Of a stretch of DNA of 64,000 bases, positions 1 through 10,669 are shown one piece after another. Under the pieces are notes generated by a model. The model was given only the letters and a program-made list of their open reading frames with translations. It did not search any database and was not told where the DNA came from. The DNA lies in the NCBI GenBank assembly GCA_013146195.2, contig CM028377.1:33919632-33983631 (forward strand), in the 5' to 3' direction. The stretch's first letter is position 1. Every line of letters starts with the position of its first letter. A program made the position numbers and the translations under genes. The stretch comes from Codonopsis lanceolata. Its lineage: Eukaryota > Streptophyta > Magnoliopsida > Asterales > Campanulaceae.

Positions 1-360
1 ATAAAAAGCCTGCCATGGAAATCTTCTTATATGACTTGTCTGTATTTGAAGCTTTTGTCTCTTTCATTGTATCCGAAATTATAATATCAAAACAAAATTT
101 GTTTTTGCAAATAACCACAATTAATTATAACTTATTGATAAATCATAGGAATATATACGATTAAATCATAGTAGTAGATACCAACCACAAATTATAAATA
201 TTTAATAAATCTATATGCTATATAGAAAAGAATATACATCTGAATTACTATTTATACTACTTAAGATCTTAAATTTTAATAACAAAAAATATTTATGAAC
301 GAGAAAATGACTTAAACAATTCATAAAATAATGGATTAAATGATATCAATTATACCGATA
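1..360. other. Intergenic, A+T-rich
   Basis: No coding potential, RNA gene or repeat boundary that I can support. The base composition is that of plant intergenic DNA. Confidence 0.5.
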
Positions 361-541
361 TACTTCCTTCTTTATGGGCAAAAAGTCCACTATTTCATTT
401 TGGAATGTTTCACTTAAAGAGTTCACTTTCAAAAATTAAGGCATAAATGTTTCATTTTATTACTAATGAGCTACTAAAAATATCATTTTCTTAAAAAGTT
501 TGGGACTTTCAAACGGTGACTCTTTGTCCGGAACGGAGGGA
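361..541. mobile_element. Stowaway-like MITE
   Basis: The right end reads GGAACGGAGGGAG followed by TA, the classic Stowaway (Tc1/mariner-derived) terminus. The left end, CTTCCTTCTTTATGGG after TA, is its diverged inverted partner, and both arms continue into an AAAGAGTC / AAAAAGTC match. The interior has no coding sequence. Reverse-complement relatives of this element occur twice in tandem inside the Helitron near 25.8-26.04 kb. The boundaries are read by eye. Confidence 0.6.
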
Positions 542-663
542 GTAATTTGTCCCTTCATCATGTTTTTTCTTTATTTTTTAATTTTGTTTATAATCTTCAT
601 GTTTTTAATCTTCATTTTATTTGAGTATATGCACGTGCGTTTAACGCATGGATGTAAAACTAG
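542..663 (+). mobile_element. Helitron 3' end
   Basis: A palindrome TGCGTTTAACGCA (637-649) is followed 10 bases later by CTAG (660-663) and then T. That is the hairpin plus CTRR terminus of Helitrons, which insert between A and T. The same palindrome and terminus occur in reverse orientation at 6008-6035, so this is a local family. I cannot see a matching 5' TC end, so this may be a truncated copy. Confidence 0.6.
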
Positions 664-843
664 TTTAGTAAAAAGGTGTGGTATTTAGCACCTATAATAT
701 TAACAATTTTAATTTGTTCTTGTGTGGAGACCGGAGATCCTCGACATTTTCTGCTAGACTTGGCTGGCATTGACATTTGACAGACATTTGAGAACATGAA
801 GAACACACAGCAAATGCCGTTCGAGGATGATAATATTAATGAT

Positions 844-1170
844 GATGTATGCTCTAATTCCACGTTCGCGGAGGGAACTGAAGGAAACTCAACTGTGGGA
901 ACTGCTTCATTGTTCACGGAGGGAACTGAAGGAAACTCAATTGTGGGAACTGCTTCATTGTATGGTGATGATGACTTTTACAATAATGTTTGTGATGATG
1001 ACTTTTACAATAATGTTTCCTTAAGCAATTTTTCGACTGATCTATGGTCCGAAAACATAATTGAACTTCCTGCGGGACTTGGACTTCAACCGGAACAAGA
1101 AATAAGGCCTAACAACAATAATGCTTCCTTAAGCAATTGGCTGACTGATCTATGGGCCGAAACAGTGCTT
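844..1170 (+). repeat. In-frame tandem duplications in NLP exon 1
   Basis: A 48-base unit beginning at 865 (16 residues around AEGTEGNS, ending VGTASL) is present twice in direct succession. A 27-base unit (DDDFYNNV) is then repeated, followed by two diverged copies of a SLSN...LTDLW segment. All units are multiples of three and keep the frame of the ATG at 796, which supports that frame as coding in the N-terminal half. Confidence 0.7.
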
Positions 1171-3039
1171 TCTCAGGGAATTCAACCCGAACAAGAAAGA
1201 ACGGCAAACTTGACAAGGACTGATACAAATAATGATGATCTTGGAGGTTATTGTATTGCAGATCTTATGATGGTAGGCCGAAATGGAAGCTCCCTTCAGA
1301 TGATAATCAACTCTTGGTTTATTGGAGTGAAGGGGATGTTTCTCAAGGTAATTTCCGATGCTAAGTCTTTTACTTTTTTCTGTTTCAATCTATTTATGTT
1401 TATCAGTTACAATCTGTATGGCTCAAAGATCTTTGTGTCTGTGTAATACACATGTACAGATATATGAATTATCTTTGAGCAGGTCTCCTGTGAGACCATC
1501 TTGGATCTTAGTCTGTAAGACGGAGCCCCACTCTCACAGCTCATCCCACTAACACGCGGAGGGGATCCGTCTTATAGAAAATACCTGAAAGACCATTTTT
1601 CATAAGTTTTTGCTATTACCTTTTTGGTCAAGAAACTCTCTGATTTTATGACTCAGGACTTTGATGAAGTTGGAGCTTGATGCAATTATGCCTGCTTTTA
1701 ATGCTTCCTTCCTCCTGCTTTCTTTTTTATCTTCATTTTTATTTCTTCCTTCTTTCCTCTTCAAGAAAACACCCATTTAGGTAGCTGCAGTCAGGTTCTT
1801 GACACTGATTCCAACGATAGAAGCCAAAGCAGGATGATCCAAGAGAAGATCAAGATTGCGCTTCTCAACTTGAAGCTCCAATATACAGCCAACATTCTAG
1901 TGCAGTTTTGGGCGCCAATTAAGGAAGGGAGCCAGTGTTTTCTTACAACTTCAGACCAGCCTTTTGGCATAAGTCAACTTGACAGAGGACTTTGTGAGTA
2001 TAGGATACACTCTCGGACCTATGAATTTAATGTGCAAGGGGAGGACATAGAAGGTGACCTTGGTGTCCCTGGACGCGTGTTCAGACATAAATGGCCAGAA
2101 TTCACTCCAGATTTGAGATATTACTCTACTAAAGAGTATCCACAAAAAAATTATGCTGAAAAATGTGGTATACGAAGATCTTTTAGTTTGCCCTTGTATG
2201 AACCTTCCAGCGGACAATGTGTTGGTGTACTTGAGTTTGTTGATAAAGAAACTGGATTGTCATTTGAAGCTGCAATGGTGGGAGCTCATTTAGCGATGAA
2301 GGTTTGTGTTTCCACCTTCATTTGCAACATCCATTGTGTTATGAATTAAAATAAATAAATAAATTGTGTTATGAATTCCTTCTCATCCTTCTTCGAGGAA
2401 TTAAGTCTACATGCGTAGGACTTGCACAAATATCCACGTCTGGCTAAAAACCTTTTGAAAATTGCCAAAAAAAAGAGAAAATAATCATCCTAGGAAGTTG
2501 TTACAAGTGCTCACATGAAGAACTCATGGTCCTTGTTGTAAGAGGCTCTGTTTATAGCAATAGCTCTTGCTACCAGCATAGAGTCAGAGCTCTAGACAGC
2601 AAATCCCAATCCCATATAAAGCAAGAGGGTTGCATCAGGTTGCTTGACGACAGGCGGAAGACTTCGTGAGATTCCTATGAACTATCGAACTTTGGTCAGG
2701 CTGGTGACACACTGACACTAAACTCTTTGTTCTTGAATCTATCTTTTAACAGAATTTACTCAAAAATCGTTCCATCTTCATTTCCCTCTCTTTAGCTTTA
2801 CAACTCAAAGAACATATATGCACATTCTGAGTTTGATTACAGTATTTATTTTCCAGTAAGCTTACCTGTGAAATTCTTGCAATAAATTCCATCTTAAATA
2901 TATCATTATTCTTTCATTTACTTGGTTCAACACCCTGTTTTTGCTGCAGGCTGCACAGCTTACCTCACCATATATGCATTATGACATATATAAACTGCAA
3001 GTAAGAGCTGCACTAGGTTGTAATATATTTTTCTCTTAA

Positions 3040-3208
3040 GGGCGAGCCTTGGCACAACAGTAAGGTTGCTCCATTGTGACCAAGGTCACGAGTTTTTTGT
3101 ATGGAGACATTCTCTGTACTTGCACATGGGTAAGACTGTAAGACTATACACTAGACCTTGTTGACCTTGCAATGGTGGGAGCCTCGTGCACTGGCCCCGT
3201 CCCTTTTA
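3040..3208 (+). mobile_element. Au-type SINE in NLP intron 3
   Basis: The sequence starts GGCGAGCCTTGGCACAACAG, a tRNA-derived A-box head, followed by TGTGACCAAGGTCACGAG at the B-box position. It ends in a GTGCACTGG segment and CCCTTTT. This matches the angiosperm Au SINE family. It lies wholly between the donor at 3001 and the acceptor at 3256, so it need not alter the coding sequence. A long target duplication is not evident. Confidence 0.75.
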
Positions 3209-4659
3209 AGTTTACTCATCTCAAAATATTAATTTACTTGAGAATATTTGAACCAGATTGACAAAGGTCTACAATTTGCAACGGATGAAATTCACAAGGT
3301 ATTGAAAGTGATGGGTACTGAATACAACTTACCTCTAGCTCAGGCTTGGGTACCATACACACGCAAAATTACTGTGACCCCTGATCTGGGAAAGAACTAC
3401 AATAGTTTTGATTCAAGTTACCCCGAAGAACAAGTGTTTGCTCTTAGTTCAGTTTATTATGAAAGTGGTAGCTCTAAGATGTTGAATTTTCGACTGTCCT
3501 GTAGAGAGCATCTCATGAGGAAAGGCCAGGGGGTTGTAGGTAAGGCGTTTTTATTGCATAAGCCCTGCTTTTGCACAGATATTACAAAACTCGGCTTAAT
3601 TGAGTATCCATTGGCTCACTACGCTCGTCATTTTGACTTAACTGCCAGTTTTGCGTTATGCTTGTCTACTACTTCTACTGGAAATTGCGAGTATGTTTTA
3701 GAGTTGTTTCTGCCCACTAGTAACATGGATAGTGGAGTTCCCATGACCTTGTTGAGCTCACTTTTGGCAGTAATGAAACAAAATTTCCAAAGTTTTAAGG
3801 TCGCTTGTGGTGACGAATCCGTGGAGGAACTATCTCTTGAAGTAATTACGTCAAAATTTACCACGAAGAATGAAGAAAAAAGTAATGCAGCTGTCAAATG
3901 TACAGAGGAAACGTGTCTGGTAAAGACATCGGAGAGAGAACTCACAAATACTGAACTTCCATTTAGTTACAAGACTCTACAACAACATTTTGGAAACAAC
4001 ACGATCGAGGATGCTGCAAAGAGCCTTGGAGGTAAGATCACAGGAAATGCTATTTGTACAGGAATAACAAAAAAAGCTTTCAAGTGTTGTATGTTACCAA
4101 ACCAGTACAACATTTTACTGAATAATGTTTTATGTTTATCTGAGTATCAGTGCTCTTCTGTATATGACTAAAGTTGACTTTCCTCCGTGGGGTTTCTTCT
4201 GTAGTGAGTCGATCTACGTTGAAGCGTGTGTGTAGGGAGCAAGGTATACCTAGGTGGCCATATTGCAAGAGAAAAAGGGGTAATCGCTCCACTTCAAATT
4301 TCACTCACAGGCAGGCCAGTTTTGTTCAAAAACAAAGTGTTGACTCAAGTAACAGAGATCCTTCATGTTCAAAACCTACGGAACACGCTAATGTAGTGAT
4401 CGTAAAAGCAAATTATGGAGATGACATGATTAGGTTTAGCTTCTCGCTCCCATCTGGAATGGAAAAGTTAGTGGAAAATGTGACTAAGAGGCTAAAAATA
4501 CAAGTCGGATAATTCAGGCTGAAGTATGAAGATGAGGATGGTGATTTAATTTTGATTACTTGTGATGAAGATCTGCAGGAATGTATGAAGTGTACAAGTT
4601 CATTGGGTAGGACTACAATGAAAATTTTTGTTCACCCTCTTTCCAGTTCACCTTCATAA

Positions 4660-5133
4660 TTGTAACCTGTGTTTTTTTTTTTAATTTAAATTACCAAGTT
4701 ATAGTTTGAAGTTATTCCTTTTACAAAAAGCAAGGTTATTTAATAAGGTATATTTATCGATAAAAAACTCTTGCTATATGTCTGCTTTATTCTAAAAAGA
4801 CAAATGTTTTTAGGGTCATACTTAATACAACACCCTAGAATATACCAAAATATAAGTTTTCAAATAAAATTCCTATTTTACCCAATGCTGAAGACCAATC
4901 ACACTTTTTTAATAAAATTCCTATTTAGCCCAACGCTGAACACCAATCACACTTTTTTTTATTTTTTATTTTTGACACAGGTGAAACATATTTTACTTAA
5001 ATCTCAGTCAAAAGTAATGTATTAAATATATTCCTGTCACTGTATTAAGTACATTTGTATTTTAAATTGTAGGGATTAATTACCAGTACAAGACTTTGTT
5101 TACAATATCAAAAGTTCTCTATTGCCATTATAT
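4660..5133. other. Intergenic downstream of NLP
   Basis: A+T-rich 3' flank. A segment near 4875-4960 contains two similar passages (CCAATGCTGA / CCAACGCTGA with the same surroundings), a small direct duplication. No gene is seen. Confidence 0.4.
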
Positions 5134-5443
5134 AAAGGGTAAATTACAGATAATCTCCTCAATTATGGGTTTTGGAATGGTTATCTTCAACTATTAATTA
5201 AAGCAACCTTCTGATGATGCATGTAACCATCCTTAGATTTTTTTTATACCATAATAAAGTTTTAATATTTCAATTGACTATTAACCACTGTGTTCTTTAT
5301 GTAGAGACTGAACAACCATTTTTGCATTCATCTTTAAACATCTTTTTCTTCGGTGAGAGTGCACGTCGTTTTGATTGGTAATAGTTGAGGGGGGCGATTT
5401 GAACTCGAATAATAGTTAAGGGAGTTGTCTATAAGTTACCCTT
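5134..5443. mobile_element. MITE with imperfect terminal inverted repeats
   Basis: The left end, AAGGGTAAATTACAGATAA, is mirrored by the right end, whose reverse complement reads TTAAGGGTAACTTATAGACA. The arms stay similar for about 35 bases. The element is about 310 bp, non-coding, in TA-rich flanks. The superfamily is not determined. Confidence 0.5.
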
Positions 5444-5469
5444 AAATTATTTTTCTGTTTACAGTAAAA

Positions 5470-6007
5470 ATATTTTTGGGTAAAATTCTAGTCGGTCCAT
5501 TTTTCAAAGTTTCTAACCTTTCTAGTATCATGTTCTTTTTTTCAATTGCAAAAGACCAGTTTTCGAAATATTGTTCAAAAAATGTCATCGTCTCTTTCAA
5601 CTACTCCGGCAACACACGTTGCATTTGAAAATCATCATTGTTGGGTAACGAAACGGGAATCGACATACCTAATAGGAGCAGCGCCCCTTCGTGGAGGATC
5701 GGGGTTGCCCCCGAAAGGTAAACAATTTGTTTGATTTATTATGTATGAAATTTTAATGAATCTGTGCTGGGTTGAAAGATTTTTCAGTAGAACGAAGGTG
5801 GTGGAGGAGGGGGAATAAGATGGCTTACGACGAAGGAGATGGAAGAAAAAGGTGAAGGATATGGTCTAATTCATTATCATTTTGTATTGTGGTGCAAAAA
5901 TGGATTAGATAATATTATATGTATCGCGGTTCAAAACATAATTCATCACGGTATATAAAAGTTGATACCGCGGTGCAACTTGAAAGTATAAAATGATTTG
6001 TATCAAA
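5470..6007. mobile_element. Fragment related to the TIR element at 9.95-11.44 kb
   Basis: The start, GGTAAAATTCTAGTCGGTCC, is an inverted match to the right end of the element ending near 11.44 kb. Positions 5920-5985 hold the same CGCG motifs as that element (GTATCGCGGTTC, ATACCGCGGTGCAAC). The fragment ends against the Helitron terminus at 6008. The short ORF inside it looks like chance. Confidence 0.45.
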
Positions 6008-6105
6008 CTAGTTTTTTTAACCTATGCGTTAAACGCACGTCAACTAAATCGTACATAAACAAAATAAGGAGGATCGATTTATTAACAATTACACATAAGT
6101 ATATC

Positions 6106-6228
6106 TTCTTTTTTTATATTTTTTTTAACTTTTTTTTTTCCTTCTAAGAGGGGCGTAGGAAGGGATCGAACTTGAGACCTCACACATTGTGAAGTCTTAT
6201 CTCTACCACTGAGCCACCCCCTTAGGGG
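6106..6228 (-). mobile_element. Short tRNA-derived SINE with perfect 16-bp target duplication
   Basis: On the minus strand the element starts with GTGGCTCAGTGGTAGAG (A box), carries AAGTTCGATCCC (B box) about 40 bases on, and ends in a long A-rich tail (T-rich at + 6106-6146). Identical copies of TACACATAAGTATATC flank it at 6090-6105 and 6229-6244, as LINE-mediated insertion produces. It is only 123 bp and sits in a Helitron. It is not a tRNA gene, because the tRNA fold is not maintained. Confidence 0.85.
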
Positions 6229-6989
6229 TACACATAAGTATATCACTAATCATTATATATTCTAAAAAAAATTCCTTATACACAACATTTGTTGACTTAT
6301 TAGTTGGTTTTTCATCTTCACCGTATATCAACATCTTCAAACCAAAATAATTTGTTACCTTAAAAACTACGACATATAACTATCTATGGCTAAATACTGA
6401 TTTTTTCAAAAAAAGACCTGCATGCAATTATTGACTTTGACACTTGTTAATTGTTATTACATATGATACCAGTAATGTAAATTGTTTTTTTTTAAACTTG
6501 AAAATAGTCTTACATTGTATATAGTTAATAACAGTCTTGAGATAAAAACATTTACTTAAACATTGTTTCCTTTAAAAAAATTTGTTTCAACAATGTGATC
6601 CCCAAGATTTATGATGATTTGTCTTGTTCCATTACACAATCCTACAGCATGGACAATGTTTCTCAATAGCATTACTGGAACACTAATTTAAAGTATCAAT
6701 TTATGGCTTGAAAACCCCGAACACTTTATACTATTCAAAAACTCTGTATAATTAATGTCTTCGAACAAACTTTAATTTTTTCCGCCCTCCAAATAGAATC
6801 TGAACTCTAATAAGTTCTTCATTTTGAATGATTATTTTTATTAAATTATATTTGTATTTTATGAATAAAGAAATTTCAGAGAAGAAAATAAGCTAAAATC
6901 AAAATAACGAATTTATTTTTACCGTTAACTATTATTTTTGTTTTGTAAATTATTTTGATTTTAATAGCTTCCATTATATATTTTTTGTT

Positions 6990-7511
6990 TTATTGACTTC
7001 ATAACTATTATTTTTATTTTATTTACCATTTTTTATGTTTAAAGAGAGAAAAATGTTTAAAAATAATTAAAAGAGAGGAGATGGTGGTGATGAGAGAGAA
7101 AATATGAAGGAGACGGGAGAGAGAAAGAGAAATATAACCAGAGAAGATAGGAGAGAGAAAAAGTGAAATGGTAACTCAAAAGTTAATAATTCAAAAGTTT
7201 ATATATATATATATATTTGTTTTGTTGATTCTGTAACTTTTATTTTTATAGTGACTTGTTCTATAAATTATTTTTATTTTACTAACCTCTTATATTTTTG
7301 TTTGTTTGACTCCGAAACTATTATTTTTGTTTTATTTACTATTTTTTATATTTAAAGAGAGAAAAATGCTTAAACATAATTAAAAGAGAGAAGATGGTGG
7401 TGATGAGAGAGAAAATATGGAGGAGACTGGAGAGAGAAAGAGAAATATAACTAGATAAGATAGGTGAGAGAAAGAGTGAAATGATAATTCAAAAGTTAAT
7501 AATTCAAAAGC
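6990..7511. repeat. Tandem duplication of a purine-rich segment
   Basis: Two copies of about 200 bp (6990-7200 and 7300-7511), each running from a TTTTATTTAC stretch through GAGATGGTGGTGATGAGAGA to AAAGTTAATAATTCAAAAG. They differ by scattered substitutions. They lie inside the Helitron. Confidence 0.75.
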
Positions 7512-7560
7512 GAGATTTTGGAGGGAAAAATCTACCCTTGCTATTATATAGATATATAGA

Positions 7561-7999
7561 TATATAGATTATAGAACTAAGGCTCCGTTTGTTTCACGTA
7601 GAATAATTTTTGAAAAATAATTTCCAAAAAATAAAAAGATTTTACTTTCAGGTGTTTGATAATATTCTGAAAATATGTCATAATTTTTTTCAAGTCTTTG
7701 TTTTTTCCAATCAAAAAGGCTTTTTTGTGTGTGTGTTTTTGTGATTGAGCTCTTGGATTTCTGTATCCAAAGCAGAAATATAAATAAGACCTATTCTCAA
7801 TTATTTGAGAAATATTAGTCCCAATCTTCGTATTTGTATTATGTCATCTGGGCCTCAACCTCAAATTTGAGAATCTTACAATCAAAATCTAAAGATTCTT
7901 TGGCAAATACATGAAAAATATTACAGAAAATAATTCATGACTATTTACAAAAAGTCAATATTAATGCTCTTATTGAATATACATTGATTTTCAAAAATA

Positions 8000-8059
<60 letters not shown>

Positions 8060-8750
8060 ACGTCTAGTAATTTTCGTGTAGTAAACCCCCAATTATCACT
8101 AGTGGTGTCGAATAAAGAGAGTTCATCTTTCTTAGTCTTACAAATTCGAATAATAAAATTGATAATGATATAAAAAAATTATAAATAAAATGGATGATTG
8201 TTATGGGACATCCCAAAATAATATAATGAACACTTATTTTAGGACATATGGAGTAATTATTAAAATTAGAATTTATTAATAATGTGCACAAATATAAAAT
8301 AACTCATTTATAGTTCTAAAAATATATTTGTTGAGTGTATAATTTTGTGTGTATATAAATATGTGTAACGCTGTGCAAGATTATGATTTTCATTAAAAAG
8401 ATGAAAGTAACTGAGTTTGACATATTATAATATTATGTCATGAGATAAAGAGAGAGTGAGGAGTGGGCTAGACATATTATAATAGAACAAATTACAAGTA
8501 GGTATATTTTTTAAAATATGTTTTCAAATAAATAAAACTATTTTTTGAATATATCTTTTAGGTATAATTATAAGACAAAAATACATCACTACCTTTTATG
8601 TCTACATATGTAACCCTGTAACTTGATTATTTTGATTTTTCGTATATTTATCCACCCTCCGACCCAGATAAGCAAAAATACAAACATGATATGCCTTTCA
8701 CTCTTTTCCTCTTCCACCGTCACTTTCTAGGGTTTGGGTCTTCGTTGTAT
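7561..8750. other. Intergenic A+T-rich DNA with (TA)n microsatellite
   Basis: There is a (TA)n tract at about 8004-8057. A Stowaway-like half end (GGACATATGGAGTA, near 8241-8255) is visible without a clear partner. A GGCTCCGTTTGTTTCACG terminus-like motif at 7580 may mark a hAT MITE whose other end I cannot place. No gene is seen. Confidence 0.45.
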
Positions 8751-8761
8751 TGAACTATTGT

Positions 8762-9236
8762 GGAGATAGATAAGAAGAAGGTTGCTGTTCCTCTTGTGTG
8801 CCATGGACATTCTCGTCCGGTAGTGGATTTGTTCTACAGCCCAATTACTCCCGGCAGTTTTTTTCTTATCGATCAGTGCCAGCAAAGATTCCACCCCAAT
8901 GATTAGAAATGGAGAGACTGGAGACTGGATTGGAACCTTTGAGAGGCATAAAGGTGCAGTGTGGAGTTGCTGCTTGGATACTCCAGCTTTACACGCTGCA
9001 TCTGCGTCTGCCGATTTTACAATGAAATTATGGGATGCGTTAACCGATGATGTATTGCACGCGTTTGACCACAAGCACATTGTTCGGGCATGTGCCTTTT
9101 CAGAGGATACACGCCTTCTACTCACCGGTGGTTTTGAGAAGATGCTTTGCATATTTAACTTAAATCGGCCAGATACGAAGCTGGGGACCCTCTTTTATGG
9201 CCATTGTCGGGGAAGAAAAGAACTTTTCAGATCCTG
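8762..9236 (+). pseudogene. STRAP-like WD40 protein pseudogene, 5' part
   Basis: The translation matches the N-terminal half of the plant serine-threonine kinase receptor-associated protein (STRAP) family of WD40 proteins. It starts KKKVAVPLVCHGHSRPVVD, then SASKDSTPMIRNGETGDWIG, HKGAVWSC, ASASADFTMKLWDALT, HKHIVRACAFSED and TGGFEKMLCIF. The first segment and the rest are in different frames, with the shift near 8855-8875. The reading then fails shortly after NLNRPD, so later WD repeats are missing. No introns interrupt the segment, which suggests a retrocopy or a single-exon fragment. A functional gene is unlikely. Confidence 0.75.
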
Positions 9237-9386
9237 ATTTGGAAAATCTATTCATAGATCGATTTGAGGTACTTAGCCTGCAACAGGAAGGTAGATGAAA
9301 GCGAAGCTAACCGTGTTCAAGGAAGAGGCGTTGAGATTTGAAGTTTGGTAATTTCCAAATGATGCCGTGAAAATTTATATTGCATA
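9237..9386. other. Unassigned sequence after the WD40 pseudogene
   Basis: A short stretch with coding-like composition (GAGGTACTTAGCCTGCAACA) in no usable frame. It could be the far end of the broken WD40 copy, but I cannot align it. Confidence 0.25.
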
Positions 9387-9570
9387 ACCTGGTGCCTGGT
9401 TTGTCAACTTGATGCCAGGAGCATTTGACATCAGCGACCTGATGCCTGGATTTGACAGCACCTGATGTCAGGATTTGACATCAGTAACCTGATGTCTGGA
9501 TTTGACAACAATATGATGCCTAAGTTTGACATCAGCAACCTGATGCCTGTCATTGGCATCAGCATTATTG
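9387..9570. repeat. Degenerate minisatellite of CCTGATGCCTGGATTTGACA units
   Basis: About six units of roughly 30 bases built on CCTGATGCCTGGATTTGACA followed by TCAGCAA. Units occur as TGATGCC / GGCATCA partners, so short inverted repeats are embedded. The same TGATGCC and GGCATCA words continue sparsely to about 9735. No coding potential. Confidence 0.6.
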
Positions 9571-10028
9571 AATTTTTTTATCTTGAAAAAATTGTAGGCA
9601 TGAACATTATTGGAATTTTTTTCACCTAATGCCAAGCCTTGGCTTCATTTTTTTGGCATCAGTTTTTTTGATTTTTTTTTTGTTTGAATAAATTATGAAA
9701 ACAATGCTGATGCCAAACCTTTGCATCAACTTTTTTGAATATTTTTTTAGGCCGGATTAGATCTGTCTTCATTAATGACATTTTTGTCATTTGGCAACCA
9801 ATTTGTAGTTATATGAAATGTCAAAAAAATTGATGGTCCTAAATAAAAACATGTTTTTAAAATTGTACCTACTTGAAATTTACCTATTATAATATTATTA
9901 CTTTGGGGATAATTGAGTGGCTGAGTTTGATGAAACCGAGGGCTAGTCTCCTTTTCTAAGTTTTTATTTGCTAAAGTAACCTCATTTTATTTTTAATCGC
10001 AAAAAGTCACTTTTAGACGGGAAAAAAC

Positions 10029-10603
10029 CAAGGTTCTAAAAATCGTTAGGCGGCTGCTAGGCGGCACACTAGCGCCTAGCGCCTAGAGGACTAGTCGGGG
10101 CGTAATCGAGGCCTAGGCGGGGCCTAGAACTAAGGTATAATTACCTTTTTTTTATATATAATTTACATCAAAGATCAAACACATTGAATACAAATTTAAT
10201 TTTTTTTATGTTTGTCATTTTATCAAACACTTGTCTATATTTGTAAAATGAACAAAAATATATAAACCTACCATTAATCTCAATTCTCAACAACCCCAAA
10301 ACAATAAACCAGCCAAGTTTAGAATTAAAAACAAAAAAGATAATACTCCAGTTCGCCCCCCATTACCTCCTTCTCTGCCTCACCATTACCACTCCCCCTT
10401 CCTTCTCCAGTTCGTCCTCCTTCCTTATCCGGTCATCGCATGCCACAAAATCAAAGCTACAAAAATAAATTAAGGTCGACGAGGTTTGACATAGACGTCG
10501 ACTCAGTCGATTAGGCGGCGACTAAGAAAGTCGCGGCGGTAGAGAGGGGTCTAGCGCCTAGGCGGGGTCTAAGCGGAGCTAGGCGGAGAGTTTTAGAACA
10601 CTG
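10029..10603. mobile_element. hAT-type MITE with 8-bp target duplication
   Basis: The ends CAAGGTTCTAAAA and (reverse complement) CAGTGTTCTAAAA are inverted repeats of hAT type. Perfect 8-bp copies GAAAAAAC flank it at 10021-10028 and 10604-10611. The subterminal regions are packed with GCCTAGGCGG-like words in both orientations, which in hAT elements usually serve transposase binding. There is no transposase ORF. It interrupts the left arm of the larger TIR element. Confidence 0.85.
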
Positions 10604-10669
10604 GAAAAAACTACGTTACCCTTAATGAGCACGAGACATGTGTAACAGATAACTTGTGTCTAAATCGCG

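Larger units (their letters stand above)
796..4659 (+). pseudogene. NIN-like protein (NLP) transcription factor gene, apparently disrupted
   Basis: NLPs are nuclear RWP-RK transcription factors of nitrate signalling. Exons inferred from GT-AG sites and phase: 796-1347, 1781-2301, 2950-3000, 3257-4031, 4205-4659. Exons 2-4 encode the NLP GAF-like region (ILVQFWAPIKEG, LGVPGRVF). Joining 4031 to 4205 restores the RWP-RK domain (DAAKSLGVSRSTLKRVC, then GIPRWP). Exon 5 ends in a PB1 domain with an acidic DEDGD and CDEDLQEC. Two defects are visible. In exon 1 the frame opened by the ATG at 796 cannot be spliced in phase to exon 2, whereas a second frame from about 1239 can, so a frame break lies near 1239-1283. 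In PB1, TAA at 4510-4512 interrupts a reading frame that otherwise runs to a stop at 4657-4659. The stop leaves RWP-RK intact but removes most of PB1. A recently lost gene or a truncated expressed protein are both possible; the family call is secure. Confidence 0.82.
6008..7560 (-). mobile_element. Non-autonomous Helitron
   Basis: Read on the minus strand, the 3' terminus is the palindrome TGCGTTTAACGCA, a short A-rich spacer and CTAG (+ 6008-6011), flanked by T. The 5' terminus lies in the TATAGA repeats near 7552-7568 and starts TCTATATATC, as plant Helitrons do. The exact 5' base is ambiguous because GA-T recurs every 8 bases there. There is no Rep/helicase. The interior holds a SINE (6106-6228) and a tandem duplication (about 6990-7511). 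The 3' hairpin is shared with the terminus at 663. Confidence 0.6.

Noticed and set aside
660..917. Minus-strand ORF over NLP exon 1
   Set aside because: It is a shadow of the exon 1 repeats; the plus frame carries the in-frame duplications.
5546..5734. 62-residue plus ORF
   Set aside because: It lies in a fragment of a TIR element, with no support beyond being open.
7985..8060. (TA)n tract as a matrix-attachment or origin site
   Set aside because: A plain microsatellite; nothing else supports such a function.
8064..8291. 75-residue minus-strand ORF
   Set aside because: It lies in A+T-rich repeat sequence with no similarity I recognise.
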